NCBI RefSeq assembly: GCF_001613245.1
Contig: NZ_BDBZ01000015.1
Location: 26,151-90,150, forward strand
Reading direction: 5' to 3'
Source of the DNA: Nocardia speluncae NBRC 108251
GTDB lineage: Bacteria; Actinomycetota; Actinomycetes; Mycobacteriales; Mycobacteriaceae
DNA: 64,000 nucleotides
In this document: piece after piece, positions 1 to 9,165 of the stretch
Layout: the number at the start of each line of letters is the position of its first letter
Numbering within the stretch: the stretch's first letter is position 1
Position numbers and translations under genes: made by a program
The notes under the pieces: generated by a model
What the model was told of the DNA's origin: nothing
Seen by the model: only the letters and a program-made list of their open reading frames with translations
Database searches by the model: none

Positions 1-148
1 TGCCACACGGCGGGTCTGGCCACCTGTGGTTGCGGCAGGTTACGCCCGGAGCCGAGGGGTGGTCGACCGGCCCACGGTGACATGCGCAGGCGGCATGAGC
101 GATGATGACAACATACGCATGGCGGCGAGAAGGAGGACGTTCCACCCG

Positions 149-454
149 ATGAGTGCCGAGGACCTCGAGAAATACGAAACCGAGATGGAACTCTCGCTGT
201 ACCGGGAGTACAAGGACATCGTCGGTCAGTTCTCGTACGTGGTGGAAACCGAGCGCCGTTTCTATCTGGCCAACTCCGTGGAACTGCGGCCGCAGAACGC
301 CGACGGCGAGGTGTACTTCGAAGTCCGGATGAGCGATGCCTGGGTGTGGGATATGTACCGGCCGGCTCGGTTCGTAAAACACGTCCGGGTGATCACCTTC
401 AAGGACGTCAATATCGAGGAGCTGGAGAAGCCGGACCTGCGGCTGCCGGAGTGA
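149..454 (+). CDS. DUF2469 family protein
   Basis: This 101-residue protein has the length and sequence of the actinobacterial DUF2469 family (Rv2901c type). It starts MSAEDLEKYETEM and is rich in acidic and aromatic residues, with no membrane segment or catalytic motif that I recognise. The ATG at 149 was chosen because it gives the family length and has AGGAGG at 131-136; the same frame opens earlier without support. The family's function is unknown. It sits upstream of yraN-comM-dprA, as in mycobacteria, but a gap of about 300 bases makes co-transcription unlikely. Confidence 0.93.
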   Translation: MSAEDLEKYETEMELSLYREYKDIVGQFSYVVETERRFYLANSVELRPQNADGEVYFEVRMSDAWVWDMYRPARFVKHVRVITFKDVNIEELEKPDLRLPE

Positions 455-752
455 TCGACCCCGGCCCTGACCGTTGATTCCGGTCCGGCGCCGGCCCCGA
501 TCGCGGCGTGCATCGGCGCCGGTGGCCGGGCCCGTCCGATGGCGAACGCACGTGGTGCTGTCATCGTGGTCCCGGCAGTGCTCGTGAGCCCGGTATTCCG
601 GGAAAGAACCGGGGCGGCACGATTCCGGATTCGGTGCAGTCCTTCCCGCCTGCGCTTGCCGATACTTGTCCACAGGATCTGGTTGTCCACAGGTTCGGTG
701 TCTTCCCAGGTCGCCGACCCGCACCGCGGCGAACGCCCGCGATGCTGAGCGG
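455..752. other. Intergenic region with two DnaA boxes
   Basis: About 300 bases without a convincing gene separate the DUF2469 gene from yraN. Open frames here are arginine-rich shadows. The notable content is two copies of TTGTCCACA at 666-674 and 683-691, listed separately. Confidence 0.6.
666..691 (+). promoter_or_regulatory. Tandem DnaA boxes (TTGTCCACA x2)
   Basis: Two identical 9-mers, TTGTCCACA, start 17 bp apart at 666 and 683, in the same orientation. This is the DnaA-box form preferred in high-GC actinobacteria such as Streptomyces. They end about 60 bp before the yraN start, where a promoter could lie. That DnaA binds here or regulates the operon is inference. Confidence 0.55.
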
Positions 753-1109
753 GTGGCACACAACACGGCGCTCGGCGCACAAGGGGAGGAACTGGCGGCG
801 CAATATCTTCAGGCCGCCGGAATGGAAATCATCTGCCGCAACTGGCGCTGCCGGTACGGCGAACTGGACCTGATCGTCCGCGATGCCGGGATCACCGCAT
901 TCGTCGAGGTGAAGACGAGGTCTGGTCTCGGGTACGGCACACCGGCCGAAGCCGTCACCTACGAGAAACAGCGGCGGATCCGCCGGCTCGCGCTGCTCTG
1001 GCTCACCGAGCAGGACGGGCCGTGGCAACGCATTCGGTTCGATGTGGTCTCGGTCCTGCTGGCGAAAACCACCGAACCCGTGATCGAGCACCTCGAGGCG
1101 GTGTTCTGA
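753..1109 (+). CDS. yraN: UPF0102 (YraN) nuclease-like protein
   Basis: The 118-residue protein has the UPF0102 pattern: NWRCRYGELDLI (residues 30-41) followed by FVEVKTR (50-56), which together make a PD-(D/E)xK-like nuclease core. The biochemical role of the family is unsettled; a link to DNA processing is inferred from its constant pairing with comM and dprA. The GTG at 753 gives the normal family length and places the AHNTALGAQGEELA helix at the N terminus; the frame opens earlier (666) but that region contains DnaA boxes. The stop overlaps the comM start by one base, so the genes are probably translated together. Confidence 0.88.
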   Translation: MAHNTALGAQGEELAAQYLQAAGMEIICRNWRCRYGELDLIVRDAGITAFVEVKTRSGLGYGTPAEAVTYEKQRRIRRLALLWLTEQDGPWQRIRFDVVSVLLAKTTEPVIEHLEAVF

Positions 1110-2617
1110 TGCCGCTCGGCCGGGCCTGCTCGATCGCCGTCCGCGGGATCGATGGACAGGTCGTGGAGATCGAAGCCGACATCGGACAGGGGCTTCCTTC
1201 TGTGCACCTTGTCGGCCTGCCGGACACCTCGCTGCAGGAATCACGTGATCGAGTGCGGGCCGCCGTGGCCAACACCGGTGAGAAATGGCCCGATGGGCGC
1301 GTCATCCTGGCGTTGTCCCCCGCGACGCTTCCGAAAGTCGGCTCGACATACGACCTGGCGCTGGCCGTCGCCGTGCTGGACGCGGCCGATATCGTGCCTT
1401 CCGCCAAACTCGCCGGTACGGTCCTGCTCGGCGAACTTGCGCTCGACGGCCGGCTGCGGCGGGTCCGTGGGGTCCTGCCCGCTGTGCTGGCGGCGCGGCA
1501 GGCGGGCCGGAAAACCGTGATCGTCCCCGAGGAAGCGTTGTGCGAGGCGGGGCTGGTCGCGGGGATCCGGGTCCTGGGGGCACCCACATTGCGCGCCACC
1601 CTCGATTGGTTACGTGGAGAGCGAGAGCTTGCGGAATCACGCGGCCTGCCGGCGCATCAGGCGTCGCCGGTGGGCGATCTGCGCGATGTCGCGGGACAGC
1701 ACGAGGCACGGTGGGCGCTGGAGGTCGCCGCGGCCGGCGGGCACCATCTGCTGTTGACCGGTTCACCCGGTATCGGCAAGACCATGCTCGCGCAACGGTT
1801 GCCGGGCGTGCTGCCGTCGCTGTCGGAGAACGAGGCGCTGGAGGTCACCGCGATCCATTCGGTGGCCGGCACCCTCTCCGAGGAACAACCGCTGATCACC
1901 ACCCCACCGTTCGTCGCACCCCACCACTCGACTTCGGTGAGTGCCATGGTCGGCGGTGGGTCGGGTTCGGCCCGGCCCGGCGCGGTCAGCCGCGCCCACC
2001 GGGGTGTGCTGTTCCTGGACGAATGCGCCGAAATCGGTGCCAAGGTGCTGGAGGCGATGCGCACCCCGCTGGAGGAGGGCGAAGTCCGGATCGCCCGGCG
2101 CGACGGGGTCGCCCGGTTCCCGGCCCGGTTCCAGCTCATCCTGGCCGCGAACCCCTGCCCCTGCGCCCCTGCCCGCGACGTGGACTGCATCTGCGCACCG
2201 CTGGCCCGGCGCCGGTACCTCGGCAAACTGTCCGGTCCGCTGATCGACCGGATCGATATCTGGATGCAGATGCATCCCATGTCGTCCGCCGGTCTGGCGG
2301 CCGCGGAAGCCGAGGACAGCGCGACGGTACGGACAAGGGTCACAACCGCCCGCTCGGCCGCTGCGGCTCGCTGGCGCGAATTCGGCTGGCTGACCAACAG
2401 CGAAGTACCGGGCCACGTCCTGCGGCGGCAGTTACCGCTACCCGCCGAGTCCACGGCACCGGTAGAAGCCGCGCTGCGGCTGGGGCGGATCTCGGCACGG
2501 GGAGCCGACCGCGCGCTCCGGGTCGCCTGGACGGTATGTGATCTGCGCGGCGGCGATGTGCCCACCGCACACGACGTGATGCAGGCGCTCAACTTCCGGC
2601 AGCGGGGAACGCAGTGA
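1109..2617 (+). CDS. comM: ComM/YifB-type AAA+ ATPase (Mg-chelatase-like)
   Basis: This 502-residue protein has the three-part ComM layout: an N-terminal Lon/S5-like domain (LPSVHLVGLPD near residue 32), a central AAA+ module with Walker A GSPGIGKT near residue 218 and Walker B VLFLDEC, and a C-terminal Mg_chelatase_C domain. In other bacteria ComM is a hexameric helicase that promotes branch migration of incoming DNA during natural transformation. The ATG at 1109 overlaps the yraN stop (TGATG), and the end overlaps dprA by four bases, so the three genes form a tight operon. Transformation has not been shown here. Confidence 0.93.
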   Translation: MPLGRACSIAVRGIDGQVVEIEADIGQGLPSVHLVGLPDTSLQESRDRVRAAVANTGEKWPDGRVILALSPATLPKVGSTYDLALAVAVLDAADIVPSAKLAGTVLLGELALDGRLRRVRGVLPAVLAARQAGRKTVIVPEEALCEAGLVAGIRVLGAPTLRATLDWLRGERELAESRGLPAHQASPVGDLRDVAGQHEARWALEVAAAGGHHLLLTGSPGIGKTMLAQRLPGVLPSLSENEALEVTAIHSVAGTLSEEQPLITTPPFVAPHHSTSVSAMVGGGSGSARPGAVSRAHRGVLFLDECAEIGAKVLEAMRTPLEEGEVRIARRDGVARFPARFQLILAANPCPCAPARDVDCICAPLARRRYLGKLSGPLIDRIDIWMQMHPMSSAGLAAAEAEDSATVRTRVTTARSAAAARWREFGWLTNSEVPGHVLRRQLPLPAESTAPVEAALRLGRISARGADRALRVAWTVCDLRGGDVPTAHDVMQALNFRQRGTQ

Positions 2618-3879
2618 CAGCCGGGCGGCCCGGAGCGTCGGCTGCGCAGGGGGCCGCCGACGATCCCGGCCGCAGACAGCTCGCGTGGGCCTATCTGTCC
2701 CGGGTGGTCCTGGGGCCGTGCCCGGCGCTCACCGCATTGATCGAATCCGTCGGCGTAGTAGAGGCGGCACGAGCCGTCCGGGAACGGGAACTGCCGCAGG
2801 TTCTGCACGCCGCGACAGCATCGCGCCGCGCGGAAGACCAGGCGGCCCGGGACCTGGAGACCGTTGGCGGGCTGGGCGGCCGGCTGGTCACACCCGACGA
2901 TCCGGAATGGCCTGCCTGGCGGATGCTCGGCCTATCGCAGCTACCGCCGGGACGTGATCCCGACGGCGCGGTTCCGCTGGTGTTCTGGGTACGCGGCACC
3001 CGCGATCTGACAGAGCTGACCGAACGCTCGCTGGCAGTGGTCGGAGCCCGCTGCAGTACCGGATACGGTGATCGGGCCGCCGGCGCGCTGGCCGGAGAGC
3101 TCGGGGCCCGCGGCTGGACCATCGTCTCCGGTGCTGCCTTCGGTATCGACGGTATGGCTCACCGTGCGGCACTCGCTGTCGGCGGCGCCACCATCGCCGT
3201 GCTGGCCTGCGGAGTGGACCGGCCCTATCCTGCCCAGCACGATCGCCTGATCGACCAGATCGCCGAAACAGGTCTGGTGGTCAGCGAATATCCGCCGGGC
3301 GTTACCGCACGCAAACATCATTTCCTGGCACGGAACCGGCTTATCGCGGCCCTGTCCGATGGTGTGCTGGTGGTCGAAGCAGGGGTGCGCAGCGGGGCGC
3401 GCAATACCGTGAAATGGGCTCGCCGTATCGGTCGTCCTGCCATGGCGGTCCCCGGGTCGGTGGATTCCGCGGCGTCCGCCGGATGCCATCGGATGATCAG
3501 CGAGGGGGAAGCGGTCCTGGTCGGCAGCGTGGACGAGGTACTGGCCGTCGCCGCACCGCTGCACCTACCATCGGCCGGCGACTCGGAACCACCTGCCGCA
3601 CAACAGCTCACAGCAGCACAGTCGTCGGTGTGCGCGGCTCTGCCCGATACCGGCGGACGCTGGCCACACGAATTGTGCGCCACCACCGGGCTGACCGTCG
3701 CCGAGGTCCGTGCCGCGCTTGCGGCCCTGGATATGGCCGGATTGGCCGAGAGCGCCGGGTCGGGCTGGTTCCGGCTACACAACGGAAAGCGCACTCCGGC
3801 GGACCGGCCGGCGGACAGCGGTGTCGTACCGGGGCTCACGTTGCACAGTGATTCGAGCAGCATGAGCAAAGGATGCTGA
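2614..3879 (+). CDS. dprA: DNA-processing protein DprA
   Basis: The 421-residue protein has the Rossmann-like DprA fold, with VVGARCSTGYGD and the signature VSGAAFGIDGMAH near residues 171-183, and a C-terminal winged-helix segment (LTVAEVRAALAALDMAGL). DprA binds single-stranded DNA and loads RecA in transformation. The start is a GTG in a GTGA overlap with the comM stop. It is somewhat longer than the mycobacterial protein because of a tail of about 30 residues after the winged helix; I see no domain in that tail. It is the last gene of yraN-comM-dprA. Confidence 0.93.
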   Translation: MTAGRPGASAAQGAADDPGRRQLAWAYLSRVVLGPCPALTALIESVGVVEAARAVRERELPQVLHAATASRRAEDQAARDLETVGGLGGRLVTPDDPEWPAWRMLGLSQLPPGRDPDGAVPLVFWVRGTRDLTELTERSLAVVGARCSTGYGDRAAGALAGELGARGWTIVSGAAFGIDGMAHRAALAVGGATIAVLACGVDRPYPAQHDRLIDQIAETGLVVSEYPPGVTARKHHFLARNRLIAALSDGVLVVEAGVRSGARNTVKWARRIGRPAMAVPGSVDSAASAGCHRMISEGEAVLVGSVDEVLAVAAPLHLPSAGDSEPPAAQQLTAAQSSVCAALPDTGGRWPHELCATTGLTVAEVRAALAALDMAGLAESAGSGWFRLHNGKRTPADRPADSGVVPGLTLHSDSSSMSKGC

Positions 3880-4254
3880 TCCATACCGGCACCGCCGGTC
3901 GGGGGAATCTTCGAAGGTGAGGACCAGCTTCGTCGGCGGCTGAGCTGCACCGTTCCCGGGTTTTTGTGGGGAGGCCGGGCGATTCGTCGCGGACGTGCGG
4001 GTGGGTTCGTCTCCATCAGTCGGGCCGCGATCGCTGTCCCGACCAGGATGCGCGAACCCGATCCGGGCCACGACGCCGCGCCGGCTGTGTGCCGGCGCAG
4101 TTGATCCGACTGGCCCAGGAGCCGCGCGGCCGAACGCCCACCCGACGACGAGCGCTGTGCACCGCCCTACCGGACTCGTAGTCCGGCAGCGGGCGAGCGC
4201 TGGTGGTCGGTCCCGGCGCGTGGGGTTGCGGAGCCGCGGGCCGCGAGCAACGGT
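3880..4254. other. Intergenic region, no gene seen
   Basis: These 375 bases separate dprA from xerC. All frames are short, arginine-rich and unsupported. In M. tuberculosis a siderophore-utilisation gene (viuB) occupies this position; I see no remnant of it. Confidence 0.5.
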
Positions 4255-5181
4255 GTGGTGGTGGAACTACCCGAGGACCTCGAAGCATTGCTGACCGAAT
4301 ACGGGCGATACCTGGAACTCGGCCGTAACCGGTCGGCGCATACCGTGCGCGCATACCTCGGCGACATCCGATCGCTGCTGCGGCATCTGCTCGGCCAGTC
4401 TGCCGATGCTTCGCTGCGCGAACTCGATCTGACCACGTTGCGATCATGGCTGGCGGTGCACGCGGACCAGGGGGCCGCACGCACGAGTATGGCGCGGCGT
4501 GCCTCCGCGGCCCGGGCCTTCACCGCATGGCTCACCCATACCGGCCGGCTCGACCGTGATCCCGGTTTGCGGCTGGCCGCGCCCAAAGCGCACCGCAGCC
4601 TGCCCGCAGTATTGGGTCAGGAACAGGCCGCCCGGATCATGTCTGCGGTGGAATCGGGTGCGGCCCAGCACGACCCGATGGCATTACGAGACAGGCTGAT
4701 CATCGAACTGCTCTATGCCACCGGTATCCGGGTCAGCGAGCTGTGCGGCCTCGACATCGATGATGTGGACCGGGAACGCCGAGTCGTGCGCGTACTCGGC
4801 AAAGGACGCAAGGAACGGGCCGCACCGTTCGGGCTGCCGGCCGACCAGGCGGTACACAACTGGCTGAATCACGGCCGGTCGATGCTGGCCGTCCCGGATT
4901 CCGGTCGCGCCCTGTTACTGGGCCGGCGCGGCCGGCGCCTCGACCAGCGCCAAGCCCGGACCGTCGTGCACTCGGCCATTTCCGCAGTGCCGGGAGCCGC
5001 CGATATGGGTCCGCACGGGCTGCGTCATACGGCGGCCACGCATCTCCTCGAAGGCGGCGCCGATCTGCGGGTCGTGCAGGAACTACTCGGCCACGCCAGC
5101 CTGGCCACCACCCAGCTCTACACGCACGTATCCATCGAACGCCTCCGCACAGTGCACGACCAGGCGCACCCACGGGCGTGA
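4255..5181 (+). CDS. xerC: Tyrosine recombinase XerC
   Basis: The 308-residue protein has an N-terminal SAM-like core-binding domain (residues about 5-90) and a C-terminal tyrosine-recombinase catalytic domain. The catalytic residues are visible: Arg in ATGIRVSEL (about 159), Lys in GKGRKER, HGLRH (about 253-257), His in LLGHAS and Tyr in QLYTH (about 289). XerC acts with XerD at dif sites to resolve chromosome dimers. Its position after dprA matches the mycobacterial xerC locus, and the length fits Xer proteins rather than phage integrases. The start is one of several consecutive GTG codons and may be off by one or two residues. Confidence 0.92.
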   Translation: MVVELPEDLEALLTEYGRYLELGRNRSAHTVRAYLGDIRSLLRHLLGQSADASLRELDLTTLRSWLAVHADQGAARTSMARRASAARAFTAWLTHTGRLDRDPGLRLAAPKAHRSLPAVLGQEQAARIMSAVESGAAQHDPMALRDRLIIELLYATGIRVSELCGLDIDDVDRERRVVRVLGKGRKERAAPFGLPADQAVHNWLNHGRSMLAVPDSGRALLLGRRGRRLDQRQARTVVHSAISAVPGAADMGPHGLRHTAATHLLEGGADLRVVQELLGHASLATTQLYTHVSIERLRTVHDQAHPRA

Positions 5182-5583
5182 GAGAGGGGCGACCGATCGT
5201 CGCGAACAGGTTCTGTGACGGCGGTGATCGACCGGACGGAGCGGGTCCGCCTACGGCCTGCGCGCAGAGTTCCGGCGCAGCCTGCGGAACCCGATCTCAC
5301 AGACCGATCGAGATCGACCTGGGAGATGATTTCGATGTGCGGAAACGAGGGGGCTGCCTGATCTTTGCCCAGTCGCCGATCCGTATCCCCGCCGGCACGA
5401 AACCGGGGCAAAGTCCGGTGAACGCGCTTTCCGCGGTATTCGCTCGGCCCGACATACCGAATCAGCGCGTGGACGTGGACTCGTGTACGGCGCGGCGTTT
5501 ACGCTGTCCAGCGGATCCGTTCAGCAGTTTCCGAAGGCGGATCGGGAGGCGAGCGTGCAGACCGCTACCAGTGCGAATACCCG
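5182..5583. other. Intergenic region, no gene seen
   Basis: About 400 bases follow xerC. A short imperfect hairpin (GTTCCG at 5269-5274 with CGGAAC at 5285-5290) could end the xerC transcript. The only open frame, starting at 5178, has no ribosome site and no recognisable protein features. Confidence 0.45.
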
Positions 5584-5970
5584 ATGAGCCCGGTACCGGA
5601 GGCAGCCGGGGAACCGGGCGCCGATGAGACACGGGAACCGGTAGTGGCTCCGATCGATTACCGGTTCACCCTTGCCAATGAGCGGACCTTCCTGTCCTGG
5701 ATTCGCACCGCACTCGGGTTGCTCGCCGGTGGTGTCGCCGTGCACACCGTGGTGGTGGAGCAGTGGCCATCGGATCTCCGTTCTGTGCTGGCGGTGAGTT
5801 GTTTGCTGCTGTCGCTGGTGGTCGCGGTCGGTGCCTTCCTGCACTGGCGGCGCATCCGGTCGGCCATGGACGAGGGTCGGCCACTGCCCGGCACGGTGCT
5901 CGTTCCCGTACTTTCCGCGGGTACCGCAGTCGTGGCAGTACTCGCCTGCGTGGCAGTACTGCTGCATTGA
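5584..5970 (+). CDS. DUF202 (YidH-type) membrane protein
   Basis: The 128-residue protein carries the DUF202 signature YRFTLANERTFLSWIRTALG (residues 24-43) followed by three hydrophobic segments, giving a small three-helix inner-membrane protein like E. coli YidH. The family's function is unknown. The N-terminal 20 residues are acidic and cytoplasmic. It ends eight bases before a second DUF202 gene, the usual arrangement for this pair. Confidence 0.88.
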   Translation: MSPVPEAAGEPGADETREPVVAPIDYRFTLANERTFLSWIRTALGLLAGGVAVHTVVVEQWPSDLRSVLAVSCLLLSLVVAVGAFLHWRRIRSAMDEGRPLPGTVLVPVLSAGTAVVAVLACVAVLLH

Positions 5971-5978
5971 GGTGTGCC

Positions 5979-6302
5979 GTGCCTGATTCCACCGAAATCC
6001 GATTGGCTGCGGAACGAACCGCGCTGTCGTGGCGACGAACATGCCTGGGCACGGTGGCCGTCGCGCTGCTGCTGCTCCGCGCGGTGCTGCAGGCCGGCTG
6101 GGATCCGGCCGCGCTGGCGCCCGGTATCGCCGGTCTGGTCCTGCTCGTCGTCGCTGGTCTGGGGTACCGCCGAAATCTTCGGCTGCACCGAGGTGCGGGC
6201 GGCTCCGGCGCCACGACCATCCGGTGGACCACCGTGGCGTTGGCCGTAGTTGTGGCCGTCACGGTCGGGTTCACGCTGTTCACGCCGGTCGCCGGCTGGT
6301 GA
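5979..6302 (+). CDS. DUF202 membrane protein, second of pair
   Basis: This 107-residue protein begins with a GTG and has the DUF202 motif RLAAERTALSWRRT (residues 8-21), then three predicted membrane helices (about 22-37, 44-60 and 77-100). It is the shorter partner of the preceding gene and probably co-translated with it. The start places the motif near the N terminus as in relatives; the frame is open further upstream but overlaps the first gene. Function unknown. Confidence 0.85.
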   Translation: MPDSTEIRLAAERTALSWRRTCLGTVAVALLLLRAVLQAGWDPAALAPGIAGLVLLVVAGLGYRRNLRLHRGAGGSGATTIRWTTVALAVVVAVTVGFTLFTPVAGW

Positions 6303-6460
6303 ATTCGTGGAACGGGTGCGGAACCGCACCGCATGGTTTTCGGCCATGACCTGGTTACCGTCGGCAACGAGGTCATCGACTTCGGTGACCGCGATGCCGG
6401 AGTACCGGAATCGGGGCGCTGACGCGGCGATGATCGTGCCTGTGTACTTGTCGGATCTGG

Positions 6461-7030
6461 TTACCGGCCAGGGTGCACTGGTTTCAGACGGATAGAGGAC
6501 AGCCGCAGCAAGCCGAGTGGGTCCAGATACTCCCGCCTCGCCCGGCCGCTCTGTTCCCGCCGCACCCCCCAGTGCAGACAAGCCGCCGCGCATTCTGCGT
6601 GCCCCGCCTCGAGGACACCGATTGCGGTGTGGTGGGTGACTCGTCTACCTACCGTGACCTCGGCCACCACCGGTTCATATGTAGTCCGCAGGTCTCCTTC
6701 GTGGCGTATCGATACGACCGGCCTGCCGGCCACTTCGCCGGCGAAGACCACCACTCCCGGGCCGGCTGCGTAAACCGGCTGCCCCGGCGTTCCGGCGAGA
6801 TCGACACCGCGATGCCCGGGCAGCCAGTCCTGTTCCGGTGGGTCGAAGATTCGTTCGACGGCCGGGCGTGGCCGCAACGGCCAGGTGAATGGCTTGTCCG
6901 GGCGGGCTGCGGCCGTATCGGTGGAGGCCAGTGCCATCAGCAGAACCAGAAGCCCGATAAAAGAGCCCGTGCCGGGCCGGGCGTACCCCCTCCATACGCC
7001 CGGCCCGGCGGCGCTCCTATTTCCGGCCAT
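6461..7030 (-). CDS. Secreted M23 family metallopeptidase
   Basis: The 189-residue protein has an N-terminal hydrophobic segment (residues 23-42, ending TAAARPD, a plausible signal peptide) and a LytM/M23 domain with the metal-binding signatures HRGVDLAG (about 73-80) and LHWGVR. M23 enzymes cut peptidoglycan cross-bridges or stems; some are inactive activators. It resembles Rv2891 of M. tuberculosis, which also lies next to rpsB. The start at 7030 lacks a clear Shine-Dalgarno site but lies inside the 3' end of the upstream gene (14-base overlap), suggesting translational coupling. Confidence 0.85.
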   Translation of the reverse strand: MAGNRSAAGPGVWRGYARPGTGSFIGLLVLLMALASTDTAAARPDKPFTWPLRPRPAVERIFDPPEQDWLPGHRGVDLAGTPGQPVYAAGPGVVVFAGEVAGRPVVSIRHEGDLRTTYEPVVAEVTVGRRVTHHTAIGVLEAGHAECAAACLHWGVRREQSGRARREYLDPLGLLRLSSIRLKPVHPGR

Positions 7031-7646
7031 GCGGGCACGGACAGGGCGGAGCGATCTTCGGCGCGAGCCGGATCAACGTACGTAGCAGCTCACCCAGCGC
7101 CGGAACGACCGTGCAGGCCGACCCGGACCCGGAAGCCGATCCCGACCCGCCGCATGCAGCGACTGCAGCCGGTGTGGTCGGGCCTTCGCCGGAGACGGCC
7201 GCCGAATTCGGGCCGTGCCCCGTCAGGTCGAGAGCGGGGGGAACGGTAGGCCCCTCCAGCACCGCCTCCCGGTGGGAGACGGGCAAATCTCGGGTTGTCG
7301 CACCCAATACGACGTGTTGTGCCTCGTCATAGGCAGGTGCGGAGATCGGCGTTGTCCGTGCCCGCCCACCATCGGAAGAAAGGCCCGGAGGCAGGGAATT
7401 CGCCCCCGGCGTCCCCACCGCCCGGCGGCCGGCCGCGTTATCGCCGGTGAAGGACTGTGCGAGCACCACCGACCCACCGGAATAGGCGGCGGCCGTGGCT
7501 CCCGGGCCCAACGGGAACGCGACGAGCACCGTGGTGAATGCGGCACCGAGTAGCACCTCCCACCGCCGATGCCTCGCCACCGAGCGACGGTGCCGAGCTC
7601 GGACGGAGACCGAACGGGTGACCAGTTGGTGGCCGGCCGCGGTCAT
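7017..7646 (-). CDS. Uncharacterised secreted or membrane-anchored protein
   Basis: I do not recognise this 209-residue protein. It starts with an arginine-rich cytoplasmic stretch (residues about 9-28), then a hydrophobic segment (about 30-52, VLLGAAFTTVLVAFPLG) consistent with a signal peptide or anchor, then a low-complexity Gly/Ser/Pro/Ala region, and a C terminus with a Cys-Pro repeat (CPCPHGRK). Its end overlaps the start of the M23 peptidase gene by 14 bases, which supports both as an operon. The frame stays open far upstream to 9278, so the start at 7646 is chosen only because it precedes the hydrophobic segment closely. Confidence 0.5.
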   Translation of the reverse strand: MTAAGHQLVTRSVSVRARHRRSVARHRRWEVLLGAAFTTVLVAFPLGPGATAAAYSGGSVVLAQSFTGDNAAGRRAVGTPGANSLPPGLSSDGGRARTTPISAPAYDEAQHVVLGATTRDLPVSHREAVLEGPTVPPALDLTGHGPNSAAVSGEGPTTPAAVAACGGSGSASGSGSACTVVPALGELLRTLIRLAPKIAPPCPCPHGRK

Positions 7647-9165
7647 CACCCGGGTCGCGGGGTTTTGCTCGCCGCCGCTCGCTCGCGCGCTCGGAGCAGG
7701 TAGATCGGCCACGCGGCCTCGTCCTTTCGGTATCCGAGGTGCTGCCGAGGGGAACCGCGTATCGCCGACCTTCCGCGATGCGTGGATCTGTGCAGTTCCG
7801 TCGCCCGTAGGGCGGAGCGTCAACGCCGTGGAGCGCGGCGACCTGCCGGCTATCGCCACGCCTCGGTACCGCGACGATCGGCTCGGGGTGCCGGTGTGGT
7901 CTTCCGGGACAGCACGCCGGACCGGGTTCCGGACCGGTGAGCGGCGGAATCGCCGACCGGGTGCGAGCCGTGACGGCGTCCCCGAGGGCAGCGGTGACCC
8001 ATCGGGTGGCACGGCGGGAGACCGGCGCTCCGGGGCTGCACGCTGCGATTCGAGCGCGCCCAGTAGAACGGGGACACACTCGCGGTCTGTGGGACGGCCG
8101 GCAGTGTGGGCCATCCGGCGTTCGTATCGCCGGGCGCGCCGTTCGATATCGCCGGGCCCCGCAGCGGCCGGCTCCGAACTTCCGGGCCCGATCACCTGAG
8201 ACACGGCGGACATACCGGCTGCGGCGCCCGCTGGGACCGCGGTCCGGACCGAGCGACGCCGGCCGGACATCGTTTCGCTACCGGCACGAGCTGATGATGT
8301 TGCGGGTATGTCCTGGTGGTGTGCACGAGCGCGGACCGGGAGGGAGCGGCGAACCGCAGAGCGTGCAGAGGTACTCCACTCGGTCTCGCAGCTCTGCCGC
8401 TCCGGGGCGCTTCCGGTTGTATCGGCGGGTGCGGCGACGGGCCGGGCGGCGTCCGTCCTCCGGCGGCTGTCGGCACACCACAGGTGGCGTGCGAATCGCG
8501 TGCCGCGGCCGTGCCCGGTGCGTGCGGAGGGGCCGGGCATGCCGGTATGGCGCCGCAGCACCCCGCGCCGTCGAGGACACGCCGCCGGTGGTTCGGGCGA
8601 TCTTCGCGGCCATGGTGGCAACGGTTCGCCGCGGAGTGCGGCACGGGCGGAGACCGGCCGGTCGCGTGGTGCGATATGGGGCCAGTTGCGCGGCGCGGAT
8701 GGGAGCCCTGCCGGTGCGGTAGGGGTGTGGTCGGCGGTGTCGTGACGGCTCATAGGCTCAGCGTGCCCGTGGCTGATTCCGGCCGGAACCCGCAATTCCG
8801 GCGCCTGTGGATAACCCGCCGTCTGTGAACAAGACGTGTTTCGAAATGCTTGCCCGTATCTCGCCGGAGGCGTCGCGCGACCGGCCGATTTCCGATTCTC
8901 GCAGCGCACGCCGTAAACTGGCCGAGCGGTCTGTGTTCGCGGGTTTCTGTGTGGCACCGACCGACTTCGCGCACCACCGTGCTTGTTCATCACGGCGCTG
9001 CCCGCCCCGCGCTCCCCGGGAGCCGACGGCCGGCGGCCCGATTCCGGAACAGGGGACATCTCGGCTGGTCCCGATCCATGATCGGGTCCGAGTGTTCTGT
9101 GGTGCCAGGGCAGCAGGCCGCCGGCTTGCTGTGACAACCGGCAACGAAAGAGAGATACGAGAGCA
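7647..9165. other. 1.5-kb region without convincing gene; one DnaA box
   Basis: This long gap precedes rpsB. Many overlapping frames exist on both strands, but their translations are arginine- and proline-rich and look like shadows of high-GC DNA. Two items stand out. One is a perfect DnaA box, TGTGGATAA, at 8806-8814. The other is a possible promoter for rpsB (TTCCGA at 8890-8895, TAAACT at 8914-8919, 18-bp spacer), which is weak evidence only. A minus-strand frame at 8278-8613 ends in a Cys-x2-Cys zinc-ribbon-like tail but is not supported enough to call. Confidence 0.4.
8806..8814 (-). promoter_or_regulatory. DnaA box (TTATCCACA on minus strand)
   Basis: TGTGGATAA at 8806-8814 is the exact reverse complement of the classical DnaA box TTATCCACA. 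It lies about 350 bp upstream of rpsB. A single 9-mer can occur by chance, so function is unproven. Confidence 0.35.

Noticed and set aside
8890..8919. Promoter TTCCGA-18-TAAACT for rpsB
   Set aside because: Both boxes match the sigma-70 consensus poorly, so it is noted in the gap entry but not listed as a feature.
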